Program-made: the position numbers and the translations under genes
Notes under the pieces: generated by a model
The model's input: only the letters and a program-made list of their open reading frames with translations
Databases searched by the model: none
What the model was told of the DNA's origin: nothing
Source of the DNA: Olavius sp. associated proteobacterium Delta 1
Lineage (GTDB): Bacteria; Desulfobacterota; Desulfobacteria; Desulfobacterales; JAFDCJ01
Length of the DNA: 64,000 nt
Reading direction: 5' to 3'
NCBI GenBank assembly: GCA_902749685.1
Contig: CACVKW010000879.1
Coordinates: forward strand, 1-64,000
Part shown: one piece after another, positions 16,418 through 24,457 of the stretch
How the letters are laid out: the number at the start of each line of letters is the position of its first letter
How positions within the stretch are numbered: position 1 is the stretch's first letter

Positions 16418-19377
16418 TGTGTCAAAATTACGGCCCGGGATTTTTTGCCGTCAATTTTGATGGTCAGGGGATTGTCGAGTTTTACATGATTCAGGTAGGT
16501 GCTTTCTTCGGCATTGGGCAGAGATTGCAGCCACTGCCAGTTGATAAGATCGCCGCTGGATTGAGAGATGGTCAAATAACCGATTCCCAGGGAGGTAATG
16601 TTCTGGAAAAAATGGGATCCCTGGGAGGGATCGGCTTTCAGTTTGTCGCTGGTGGTTTCAATGATCCCCCCGACCCCGGAGATGTCATGCCAATTTACCG
16701 GTATGCCGAGCCAGCGGTCGGCAGAGCCCCAGCGGCCCGGGCCGATCAGCAGATATTTACATTTTTGCTGCACCAGCTGTTTATTGATCCGGCCGATCTC
16801 GCCGGCGATCTCAACCGTGCGGGCCGGATCGAACGTGTCGGGCCTAACGTAGACGATGTCGGCAACATCTTTTGAGCTGCCGTTGCCCAGGGCAGAGGTT
16901 GAAAAACAAAAAGCGGCGTCAAGATCTTCACCACGGATCTCCACATCCATTTGATGGTGGCTGATTCCCATGGGTCTGATCTGGAGCAAGTCGAACGAAG
17001 GCCTATCTTCATTGTCGACGGGCAGTCTTACTGCAAATTCCATTTCCACCGGGCACCCCATGCCCCGGCGTCCGATTTCCAACACGTCCGCCAGAACCTC
17101 CGCCAGAGGAAATGACCGGTATTTGAGGATATTGGCAAAAGTCAATACGGGATAACCGGCACTTCCGGCGCCGTCCCTGACCCTGTGATCCTGGGCGGAA
17201 TACGAGCCAATCAGGTGTTTGACCGGCGGGTGATGAGCCGCCTCATCAATTTCCAGTTTTGCCAGGGTCGCCTCTTCGTTGACATCGAAGATTGGCGGAA
17301 AAGTATTCAGTTTCAGCGCATAGAAAAATCGCTGGGAATTTTTCAATATATCATCGACCGTGGAAAATTGGGGCAGGAACTGGGGATATCTAGGAGAAAA
17401 ACGCAGCGACGTGCCCCCTTCCACCACAGTTTTTCCTAGCCCAAGGGCAATGTGGGCGATGCCTTCTTCCGGTTTCAAATGGGCGATGGGATAAAAATTA
17501 TAGGATTGCGCCACGCCGGAAATGGCCGGATAAAAATAATCGCCGCAAGCCGCCCCGGTTAACTGCTGGATAACCACCGCCATTTTTTCGTCCTCCACGC
17601 GATGAAAGGTGCTTTTGGCATAAGATCTGGGGCTTTCATAATAAGTGGAGGCGTAAACCAGCTTGATGGCCATAATCAGACGTTCGAGCCGAGTGGCCGG
17701 GTCGGGATGATTGTTGGGCAGCATGTAAGTTTTATAGATACCGGCAAACGGCTGAAACTGGGCATCTTCCAACAGGCTGGACGATCGCACGGCCAGTGGA
17801 TATCGCGCATGCGCCACGAACAATTTAAGGTCGGTTTGCATCCATTGCGGGAAATGGGCCTTTAGAAATAGGTTGGCGATCGTCGCATCACTGCGCTTGG
17901 ATGTTGCCAACTCCTTGAGGTCGTTATCATTGATAAAGGCCTCGAATCCTTCCGTCGATAGCACCAGGGATTTGGGGACCTGGATGTCGACATCTTTAAA
18001 TTTTTTTTGCAGATCCGGGTTTTCTTTGAGTTGGGTGGAAATAAAGGCCAATCCCCTGGCCTTGCCGCCCAGGGAACCTTTGCCGACTTTGACAAAATCG
18101 GCATCCGGATCAAATGCGCCGGTGACCAGTTCGGTAATTAGACCCTTCTGGCGTCCCTTGCGCCGCTCGTGGATGCAGTTGACTAAATATTTATTCAGTT
18201 CCCCGGCATTCGGAAAATCACTGACTTTGACCGGCTTGAGTTTGGAGGCCAGCATCACCTCGGAGCGCGCCATCAGCCAGCTTGAAAAATGGTTGCGCTG
18301 GCCATGAAAATGGATGGATTCGTCCGGGATGGCGGGCAAGATCGTTTCCATTTCGCGTAAGTTGGATGCCCGGGCAATTTCCCGACCAATCGGCAGGCGG
18401 AAAATAAAATCACCAAAGCCAAGATAATTCATAAAAAAACCACGGATTTCAGAATGCAGGGTGGCCGAGTTTTTATTCAAAAACATGGCCGATATCTCCC
18501 GCGCCGCCAGCCGGTTTGATTCTTCCGAACTGAGGTTGAGCAGCGGAAGGTCCGGATCGTCCTGGTGAATCCGGCGCAGCAGATCAATCCCGGCCCTGTC
18601 ATCCATCCTACCATTTTTGGGAAAGCGGACATCTGAAAAGACGCTGAGCAAAAATGGCCGGTATTGCTGATAGAGGTCCAGCGCGTCTTCATAATTCTCA
18701 GCCACAAGGATTTTGGGACGTGCCCGCATTCTGAGAATGCGATGCTCATCGTTAACCGATTCTTCCATCACCGCCTGGGTTTGGGTAACGATCTCCTTAT
18801 AGAGCAGCGGCAGCAACGTCGAGCAGTAGATGGGAGAATCTTCCACCAGGATTATCACCCGCACTCTGGCGCGCTGGGTATCGTAGGCGACATTCATACG
18901 ATCTTCGAGATTTTTTATCAGGGCCAGCAGAAGATCGGAATTGCCGTACCAGACATATTGCCGGTCAATGGATTTGTGGTCCGTATTCCTGCGATCCAGC
19001 AGGTGCTTGCTCGTGTCCTGAATCATTAAATAGATCGGCAGGTCGGGATAAATGGCTTTTATCCGCCTTCCCAGCGCATAGGCATTGATCTCATCGACCT
19101 GGGGCATCGTGATGACAAGGTCGAATTTTTTATGGGACAACGCATCGAGTGCTTGCCGGGCGGAGGATGCCCAGGTCAGCATGGGCGGTCGAGAAAGATT
19201 CAGGCCGCGGTATTCATGGATGATTCGTTCGGCCAGCCGCCCATCTTCCTCCATGACAAAGGCTTCATAAGGACTTGAAATCAGAAGAATATCCGTAACC
19301 TTCCGCGCCATGAGTTCATGGAACACCTTGAAGGACAGGTCAAAATCCTCTGAATTGAGTATGATGTCGTTGAACAT
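16405..19377 (-). CDS. receiver-like domains fused to a PPDK/PEP-synthase-type ATP-grasp domain
   Basis: The 990-residue protein has three parts. Residues 1-~165 hold a degenerate receiver-like fold (FDLVITMPQVDEINAY). Residues ~170-310 hold a second one (VIILVEDSPIYCS, VFSDVRFPKNG). From ~430 to ~800 comes the nucleotide-binding N-domain of pyruvate phosphate dikinase/PEP synthase (GSLGGKARGLAF, PLAVRSSSLLEDAQFQPFAG, LLQIRPMG). The last ~190 residues (LLIGPGRWGSADRWLGIPV, then GSHFFQNITSLGIGYLTI) are a conserved tail of unknown role. The phosphohistidine swivel domain and PEP-binding barrel of the classical enzymes are absent, so it is unlikely to make PEP. An ATP-dependent, signal-gated kinase or regulator is my inference. 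There is no signal peptide or membrane segment. Repeat DNA lies just upstream of the start. Confidence 0.85.
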   Translation of the reverse strand: MFNDIILNSEDFDLSFKVFHELMARKVTDILLISSPYEAFVMEEDGRLAERIIHEYRGLNLSRPPMLTWASSARQALDALSHKKFDLVITMPQVDEINAYALGRRIKAIYPDLPIYLMIQDTSKHLLDRRNTDHKSIDRQYVWYGNSDLLLALIKNLEDRMNVAYDTQRARVRVIILVEDSPIYCSTLLPLLYKEIVTQTQAVMEESVNDEHRILRMRARPKILVAENYEDALDLYQQYRPFLLSVFSDVRFPKNGRMDDRAGIDLLRRIHQDDPDLPLLNLSSEESNRLAAREISAMFLNKNSATLHSEIRGFFMNYLGFGDFIFRLPIGREIARASNLREMETILPAIPDESIHFHGQRNHFSSWLMARSEVMLASKLKPVKVSDFPNAGELNKYLVNCIHERRKGRQKGLITELVTGAFDPDADFVKVGKGSLGGKARGLAFISTQLKENPDLQKKFKDVDIQVPKSLVLSTEGFEAFINDNDLKELATSKRSDATIANLFLKAHFPQWMQTDLKLFVAHARYPLAVRSSSLLEDAQFQPFAGIYKTYMLPNNHPDPATRLERLIMAIKLVYASTYYESPRSYAKSTFHRVEDEKMAVVIQQLTGAACGDYFYPAISGVAQSYNFYPIAHLKPEEGIAHIALGLGKTVVEGGTSLRFSPRYPQFLPQFSTVDDILKNSQRFFYALKLNTFPPIFDVNEEATLAKLEIDEAAHHPPVKHLIGSYSAQDHRVRDGAGSAGYPVLTFANILKYRSFPLAEVLADVLEIGRRGMGCPVEMEFAVRLPVDNEDRPSFDLLQIRPMGISHHQMDVEIRGEDLDAAFCFSTSALGNGSSKDVADIVYVRPDTFDPARTVEIAGEIGRINKQLVQQKCKYLLIGPGRWGSADRWLGIPVNWHDISGVGGIIETTSDKLKADPSQGSHFFQNITSLGIGYLTISQSSGDLINWQWLQSLPNAEESTYLNHVKLDNPLTIKIDGKKSRAVILTQNTP

Positions 19378-19414
19378 AGCCTAATCAATATACGGATTTC
19401 GATCAAATATTGCA

Positions 19415-19845
19415 ATATGCTCGATACTTGATACTGGATTCTCGATGCTGGGTGCACGATTCCGGATGCCTGAAGCCGGATACCGGATACTGGTTGTGAG
19501 TTGCGGGATGAAAAACTGGCCCAGGGCTTATGGCGCACGGCGCTCGGTATAGGGTGTAAGGTATAAGATAAAGGGAAAGACGAATTCGGAGTTCGAAAGG
19601 CGGAAATAAATAACATAAAATCGATCGTTCGACCCTGATTAATTTGCTCTGCTTTTTGCTCGTCCAATCCGCAATCCGACATCTGAAATCCGCAATCGAC
19701 TCATATCACCTTCCCACTTCTGAATTCAGATTTCAAATTTCTTTCTTCCGACTTCCCCATTCCGCCTTCCCACTTCCCGTCATTCCGTCTTCCCGCTTCC
19801 GGTCATTCCGCCCTCCGCCTTCCGCATTCCGACTTCATAAAATTT
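19415..19845. repeat. long low-complexity repeat region overlapping the 3' end of a gene
   Basis: From 19415 to 19590 the text is built of gatactggattctcgatgctggg-like words plus the ggcgcacggcgctcgg phrase also seen at 8.6 kb. From 19660 to 19845 it is a run of ttccgcattccgacttcc words. The last ~60 bases lie inside the coding region of the leftward radical SAM gene and encode its C-terminal tail. Confidence 0.7.
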
Positions 19846-20742
19846 CCCCTGCCAGGTATCCCTTTTCTCCAGCGTTTCTCTGATTTTGGCCAGGGTTTCT
19901 GATTTTTTGAGAGACCATTGCGGCGCCGTCAATTCTGCGGGATGCGGGTCTCCGGTCAGTCGCTGAATGATCATATGGCGAGGTATATGTTCGAGAAAAT
20001 CGCAGACCCGATCAACATATTCCTGCTGTTCAAGGCACTTGAATGTCCCCTGCCGGTAAAGTGTTTCCAATCGGGTACCCTTAACCACGTATAGCAGATG
20101 CAGTTTTATTCCGTCTATCCCCAGATCTGCAATGGTTTTAGCTGTGTGGAGCATATCTTCCCCGGTTTCATTGGGCAACCCCAAAATGACATGGGCACAA
20201 ATCTTAATCCCTCGGTTGGCGGTGGCTCTGACCGCATCCTTAAAGCATTGGGTGTCGTGGCCCCGATTGATCAGCGCCAGCGTTGCATCATTGGCGGACT
20301 GCAAACCGTATTCAACCCAGATCAGGAATTCTCGCGCGTAATCCTGCAATAACTCCAGCACGGGTTGTCCGACACAATCCGGACGGGTGCCGATGGATAG
20401 CCCGACAATGTCTTCAACCGCCAGAGCTTCGTCGTATAATAGTTTGAGCTTTTCCACCGGCCCGTAAGTGTTGGAGAATGACTGAAAGTAGGCCAGAAAT
20501 TTCTTTGCCTTATACCGCCTGAAAAGCGCTAGCTTTCCCTGGCGAAGTTGCTCGGCTACCGAAAGCCCTCGGGAGAGGGCGCCGGTGCCGGACCCCCGGG
20601 CATTACAGTAAATACAGCCCCCGGTGGCAAGCGTACCATCCCGGTTGGGACAGGATAGACCGGCATCAATCGTTATCTTTTGCACCCGGCAACCATAGCG
20701 GGATCGCAGATAGGTGTTGAGATCGTTGTATCTTTTGTTCAT
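19780..20742 (-). CDS. radical SAM protein, YhcC/TIGR01212-like
   Basis: The 320-residue protein carries the cluster ligands C31, C43 and C46 in CPNRDGTLATGGCIYC, an atypical wide spacing diagnostic of the TIGR01212 family. The fold follows with FLAYFQSFSNTYGP, LSIGTRPDC, WVEYGLQSAND and CAHVILGLPNE. Family members are cytoplasmic SAM-cleaving enzymes whose substrate is not settled; a tRNA or redox role has been suggested. The final ~18 residues (GMRKAEGGMTGSGKTE) are translated from the ttccgcattccg repeat and are not part of the family domain. It is divergent from mnmG, sharing a 179-base promoter region. Confidence 0.9.
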   Translation of the reverse strand: MNKRYNDLNTYLRSRYGCRVQKITIDAGLSCPNRDGTLATGGCIYCNARGSGTGALSRGLSVAEQLRQGKLALFRRYKAKKFLAYFQSFSNTYGPVEKLKLLYDEALAVEDIVGLSIGTRPDCVGQPVLELLQDYAREFLIWVEYGLQSANDATLALINRGHDTQCFKDAVRATANRGIKICAHVILGLPNETGEDMLHTAKTIADLGIDGIKLHLLYVVKGTRLETLYRQGTFKCLEQQEYVDRVCDFLEHIPRHMIIQRLTGDPHPAELTAPQWSLKKSETLAKIRETLEKRDTWQGKFYEVGMRKAEGGMTGSGKTE

Positions 20743-20758
20743 GACATCCTTCTATAAC

Positions 20759-20787
20759 TTGACCATACCATTGGTCGGCAGTATAAT
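20759..20787 (+). promoter_or_regulatory. sigma-70-type promoter upstream of mnmG
   Basis: TTGACC at 20759-20764 is followed by a 17-base spacer and a perfect TATAAT at 20782-20787. The predicted transcript starts near 20794, leaving about 128 bases of leader before mnmG. Confidence 0.7.
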
Positions 20788-20921
20788 CAAAACTCCTTCA
20801 AAATTTTCAGGATTGGGCTGAAATTGAAGCAGAGAAATAATTTATTAATAGCAAAATATATGGTAACAGACAACGACCTCATAGCAGCAGACAACGCACA
20901 GCTGACTACTGACTAGATCAG

Positions 20922-22805
20922 ATGACAGTCAATTCTCAAAAATACGATATTATCGTTATCGGTGCCGGTCATGCCGGGTGCGAAGCCGCGCTGGCAGCAT
21001 CCCGCATGGGTTGCCGGGTGCTGATGATGGCCATCGACCTGGACAAACTGGCGGCAATGCCCTGCAGTCCTTCGATCGGTGGCATGGCCAAAGGGCAGCT
21101 GGTCAAAGAAATCGACGCCCTGGGGGGTGAGATGGCCAAAATCACAGACCAGACGGCCATTCAATACCGCACCCTGAACACCAAAAAAGGCCCCGCGGTT
21201 CAATCATCCCGCACTCAGAACGACAAAGTTCGTTACCACATCGCCATGAAAAAAGCGGTTGAGGCTCAGACGGGCCTGGACCTCAAACAGGCAATGGTTG
21301 AAAGGTTGATCGTCGAAGAAGACCGGATAGCAGGCGTGCAGGATCATACCGGGTTTAACTACCAGGCACCGGCAGTAATATTGGCCACGGGTACTTTTTT
21401 AAGTGGCCTGGTCCATATCGGCTATAATTCAATGAAAGCCGGCCGGGCCGGTGAGTTTGCATCCTATAGTCTGGCAGCCAATCTGAAAGAACTGGGCTTC
21501 CGTCTCGGCCGGCTCAAAACCGGCACCCCACCCCGGCTTAAAAAATCAAGTATTGATTTTAGCAAATTTAACATTCAGGAGGCTGAAGGCCAACCCAAAG
21601 CATTTTCTTATTTTACGGATAAGATTCGATTGCCGCAAATGCCCAGCTATATCGGATATACCGGACTCAAAACCCATGAAATTGTGCGCAATAACCTTGA
21701 ACGCTCGGCGCTTTACGGGGGAATCGTAAAAGGAATCTCCGCCCGCTACTGCCCCTCCTTTGAAGACAAAATCGTCAAATTCCCAGACAGAGACCGGCAC
21801 CAGATCATCCTGGAACCGGAGGGAGTTGATACCACGGAAATTTATGCCAGCGGCCTGGGCAATTCGCTGCCACTGGAAGTCCAGATCGAACTGGTCCGTT
21901 CCGTTGAAGGCCTTGAGACTGCTGAAATCATGCGGCCGGCCTATGCCATCGAATACGATTACGTCAACCCCATTCAGCTGAATCCAACCCTGGAAACAAA
22001 ACGGATCACCGGCCTCTATCTGGCGGGTCAGATAAACGGGACTTCCGGATATGAAGAGGCCGCCGCCCAGGGCATTTGGGCCGGCATCAATGCGGCCTGC
22101 CGGTTACAGAAGAGACCACCCTTTATTCTGGACCGATCCCAGGCCTATATGGGAGTAATGGTTGATGACCTCGTGACCCGGGGTACGCGTGAGCCCTACC
22201 GGATGTTTACCAGTCGGGCGGAATATCGTCTCATGTTGCGGGAAGATAATGCTGATTTAAGGCTGATGAAAACGGGTCATGGACTCGGCCTGATTGATGA
22301 CCATATCCTTAAGGATCTGCAGGCGCGCAAAGAGCAAATTGATAAAGAGATTATGCGTGTCAAACAAACTGTCGTAAAACCAACGCCAACGGTAAATGAA
22401 TATTTGCAGGGCCGGCACTCAAAACCAATTGACAACGGCATCCACCTTGCCCAGTTGTTAAAACGAACCGAACTGGATTACCGAATGGTGCGAGCCCTGT
22501 CCCAAAGTCCGGCCGACATTAGCCAGACTGTTAGCCGCCAGGTTGAAATAGAGATAAAATATGAAGGATACATAAAAAAACAGCTCCGTGAAATTGAGCG
22601 CTTCAAAAATATGGAAAAGGTAAAAATACCGGCCGATTTTAATTTTGCCGGGGTCCATGGTCTGTCGAACGAATTAAAGGAAAAACTGACGAATATAAAT
22701 CCCACCTCGCTCGGACAGGTTTCCCGCATCGAGGGGATCACACCGGCGGCGATTTCAGTACTGATGGTGGTGCTGAAGGCAGGGGCTGGAAGGATTGAAA
22801 ATTGA
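20922..22805 (+). CDS. mnmG: tRNA uridine-5-carboxymethylaminomethyl modification enzyme MnmG
   Basis: The 627-residue FAD protein works with MnmE to install cmnm5 on the wobble uridine of several tRNAs. It shows the dinucleotide fold IVIGAGHAGCEAAL at residue ~10, the family signature SPSIGGMAKGQLVKEIDALGG near 50, KTGTPPRL near 200, the YCPSFEDKI segment, and the C-terminal helical domain (PADISQTVSRQVEIEIKYEGY, split by GLSNELKEKL). Length and motifs are canonical. A consensus promoter lies upstream. No Shine-Dalgarno site is obvious at the ATG. The last codons and stop (RIEN, then TGA) coincide with the start of a repeat arm. mnmE is not in the window. Confidence 0.97.
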   Translation: MTVNSQKYDIIVIGAGHAGCEAALAASRMGCRVLMMAIDLDKLAAMPCSPSIGGMAKGQLVKEIDALGGEMAKITDQTAIQYRTLNTKKGPAVQSSRTQNDKVRYHIAMKKAVEAQTGLDLKQAMVERLIVEEDRIAGVQDHTGFNYQAPAVILATGTFLSGLVHIGYNSMKAGRAGEFASYSLAANLKELGFRLGRLKTGTPPRLKKSSIDFSKFNIQEAEGQPKAFSYFTDKIRLPQMPSYIGYTGLKTHEIVRNNLERSALYGGIVKGISARYCPSFEDKIVKFPDRDRHQIILEPEGVDTTEIYASGLGNSLPLEVQIELVRSVEGLETAEIMRPAYAIEYDYVNPIQLNPTLETKRITGLYLAGQINGTSGYEEAAAQGIWAGINAACRLQKRPPFILDRSQAYMGVMVDDLVTRGTREPYRMFTSRAEYRLMLREDNADLRLMKTGHGLGLIDDHILKDLQARKEQIDKEIMRVKQTVVKPTPTVNEYLQGRHSKPIDNGIHLAQLLKRTELDYRMVRALSQSPADISQTVSRQVEIEIKYEGYIKKQLREIERFKNMEKVKIPADFNFAGVHGLSNELKEKLTNINPTSLGQVSRIEGITPAAISVLMVVLKAGAGRIEN

Positions 22806-22917
22806 ATACTGCAGATTGAATTTTTAAGGTCCGCCTCCGGCCGATCAATATTAAAAAGGACGGAGCGAAGCGACATCCATAAATATTCAATTTGCAATCT
22901 TCAATATTCAATTCATA
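22792..22917. repeat. inverted pair of attgaa-word repeats at the mnmG 3' end
   Basis: The left arm (22794-22829) holds ggattgaaaattgaa and gattgaattttt. The right arm (22884-22917) reads as its reverse complement style (ttcaatttgcaatcttcaat). The inner part also pairs (ggtccgcctcc with ggacggagc). It could fold into a long imperfect hairpin. The mnmG stop codon lies within the left arm. Confidence 0.7.
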
Positions 22918-23063
22918 TAAAACCCTTGTATTCTTGACACCTTAGGTCTTGCACCTTATCTTAGATGGCGAAAAATCAAGGGAAATTAGCGGGAAACCGG
23001 AATGGCAGGAATCAATCTAATACCTGAATTTCAGAGTAAAAATCAACTGATGGGGTTTCGAAG

Positions 23064-23978
23064 ATGTCTGAAGACTACTACAAAATTTTAGGCTTAAAAA
23101 AAGATGCCAGTGAAGGAGAAATTAAGAAAGCCTACCGCAAGCTGGCAATGAAATACCACCCCGACCACACCAAAGGGGATAAAAGTGCCGAAGAAAAATT
23201 CAAAAAAATCAGCGAAGCTTATGCTGTATTGAGCGATAAAGAGAAACGCAAGGAGTATGACACTTTCGGTTCCGAAGGTTTTCACCAGCGCTTCAGCCAG
23301 GAAGACATATTCCGCGGCTTTGATTTTGGCGATATTTTCAGGGAGTTCGGATTTGGCGGCGGTGACTTTTCCAGCGGCCGGTCCGGCAGAACGCGATTTT
23401 CTTTCGGGGGCGGTCAGGGCTATAATTTTGGGGGCGGACAGCAGCAGGCTCGCGTCAAAGGATCCGATCTGGTTTACGAGCTTCCCCTCACCTTGCAGGA
23501 GGTTGCTACTGGAACCAGCAAAATAATAACACTTCAGCATCAGGGCGAATCGGAGAATTTAACAGTCAAAATACCAGCGGGATTGATAACCGGTAAAAAA
23601 TTACGGCTTGCCGGCAAGGGCAATCCAAGCCCGTACGGCGGCCCCTCCGGCGATCTTTACATCAAATCTCAGGTGCTCAATCATCCGCTGTTCAGCACCG
23701 AAAATCATGATCTTTACTTAAATCGGGAATTAAAGGTGAGTGAGGCGATTTTGGGAACAACTATCGCTGTCCCGACCGTTGCTGACAAACAATTGAGCCT
23801 GAAAATTCCGCCCGGCACGAAACATGGGACCAAAATGCGTTTGCCCGGTCACGGTTTACCGGCCATGAAAGGCGGTCTAAAAGGCGATCTTTTTGTCCGA
23901 ATTATAATCAATGTTCCGAAACAGCTCAATGAAGAACAAAAGAAATTAGTTGAAGAATTGGCAGCCACCGGGCTGTAA
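23064..23978 (+). CDS. cbpA: DnaJ-family co-chaperone, CbpA type
   Basis: The 304-residue protein has an N-terminal J domain (DYYKILGLKKDASEGEIKKA, with HPD at 32-34), a glycine/phenylalanine-rich linker (~75-130) and the two beta-sandwich substrate-binding domains (IPAGLITGKKLRLAGKGNPS, then IPPGTKHGTKMRLPGHGLP). The CXXCXGXG zinc modules of DnaJ are absent, which makes it a class B/CbpA-type co-chaperone that stimulates DnaK. No dnaK lies nearby. The start ATG follows gggg at a reasonable distance. Confidence 0.93.
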   Translation: MSEDYYKILGLKKDASEGEIKKAYRKLAMKYHPDHTKGDKSAEEKFKKISEAYAVLSDKEKRKEYDTFGSEGFHQRFSQEDIFRGFDFGDIFREFGFGGGDFSSGRSGRTRFSFGGGQGYNFGGGQQQARVKGSDLVYELPLTLQEVATGTSKIITLQHQGESENLTVKIPAGLITGKKLRLAGKGNPSPYGGPSGDLYIKSQVLNHPLFSTENHDLYLNRELKVSEAILGTTIAVPTVADKQLSLKIPPGTKHGTKMRLPGHGLPAMKGGLKGDLFVRIIINVPKQLNEEQKKLVEELAATGL

Positions 23979-24457
23979 CGAATCAAAATTATTGACAAGA
24001 ACGCTCATTCGCGGTAATCTTATATACAAAACTCGACAGTTTTTTTGCTAGAATTCATAATCATTTTTAAACATAATTATGCTTGAACTTTTCCCGGAGC
24101 TGACAAAAGGTAAAATTGCCAAACCGGCAACCGAATTGAATCAACGGAATTCAGCCGATAATCGTGCCCGGGGGGAAGTTCATGATACCGTTCTTAAATG
24201 TGCATTTATCTTTCTTACCGATTTAGTCCGGCATCTTGCCATCCCGGAGAAGGTCGATTTCAATCAAGCCGCAGTTACGGTTCCAGTACGTATTCTGCCG
24301 GAAAATCCAGCTTGCCATGGATATAGAGACCAACAATAATCAAACCGCTCATCAGGTGCCAGAGGGATTTGGGTTGGAGTATGACCAGGACAACCTCGGG
24401 GATGACAGATATCTGCCGGCAATTTACGACTTGAAATTCTATGTAATGGGGTAACGT
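23979..24457 (+). other. gap with a strong promoter but no convincing gene
   Basis: A consensus promoter (23992-24020) fires into this 480-base gap. Small frames exist at 24079-24339 (86 codons) and 24317-24454 (45 codons, ending 3 bases before the next gene), but neither resembles a known family. The region may be the long leader of the acidic zinc-ribbon gene, a decayed gene or a small RNA. I cannot decide between these from the sequence. Confidence 0.4.
23992..24020 (+). promoter_or_regulatory. sigma-70-type promoter
   Basis: TTGACA at 23992-23997, a 17-base spacer and TAATCT at 24015-24020. The likely start is near 24027. It is the best candidate promoter for the 855-residue protein downstream, which would then have a leader of about 430 bases. 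Confidence 0.65.

Noticed and set aside
24079..24454. Two small plus-strand open frames upstream of the acidic protein
   Set aside because: Neither has a clear ribosome-binding site, domain or codon pattern that I can defend. They are noted only as part of the gap.
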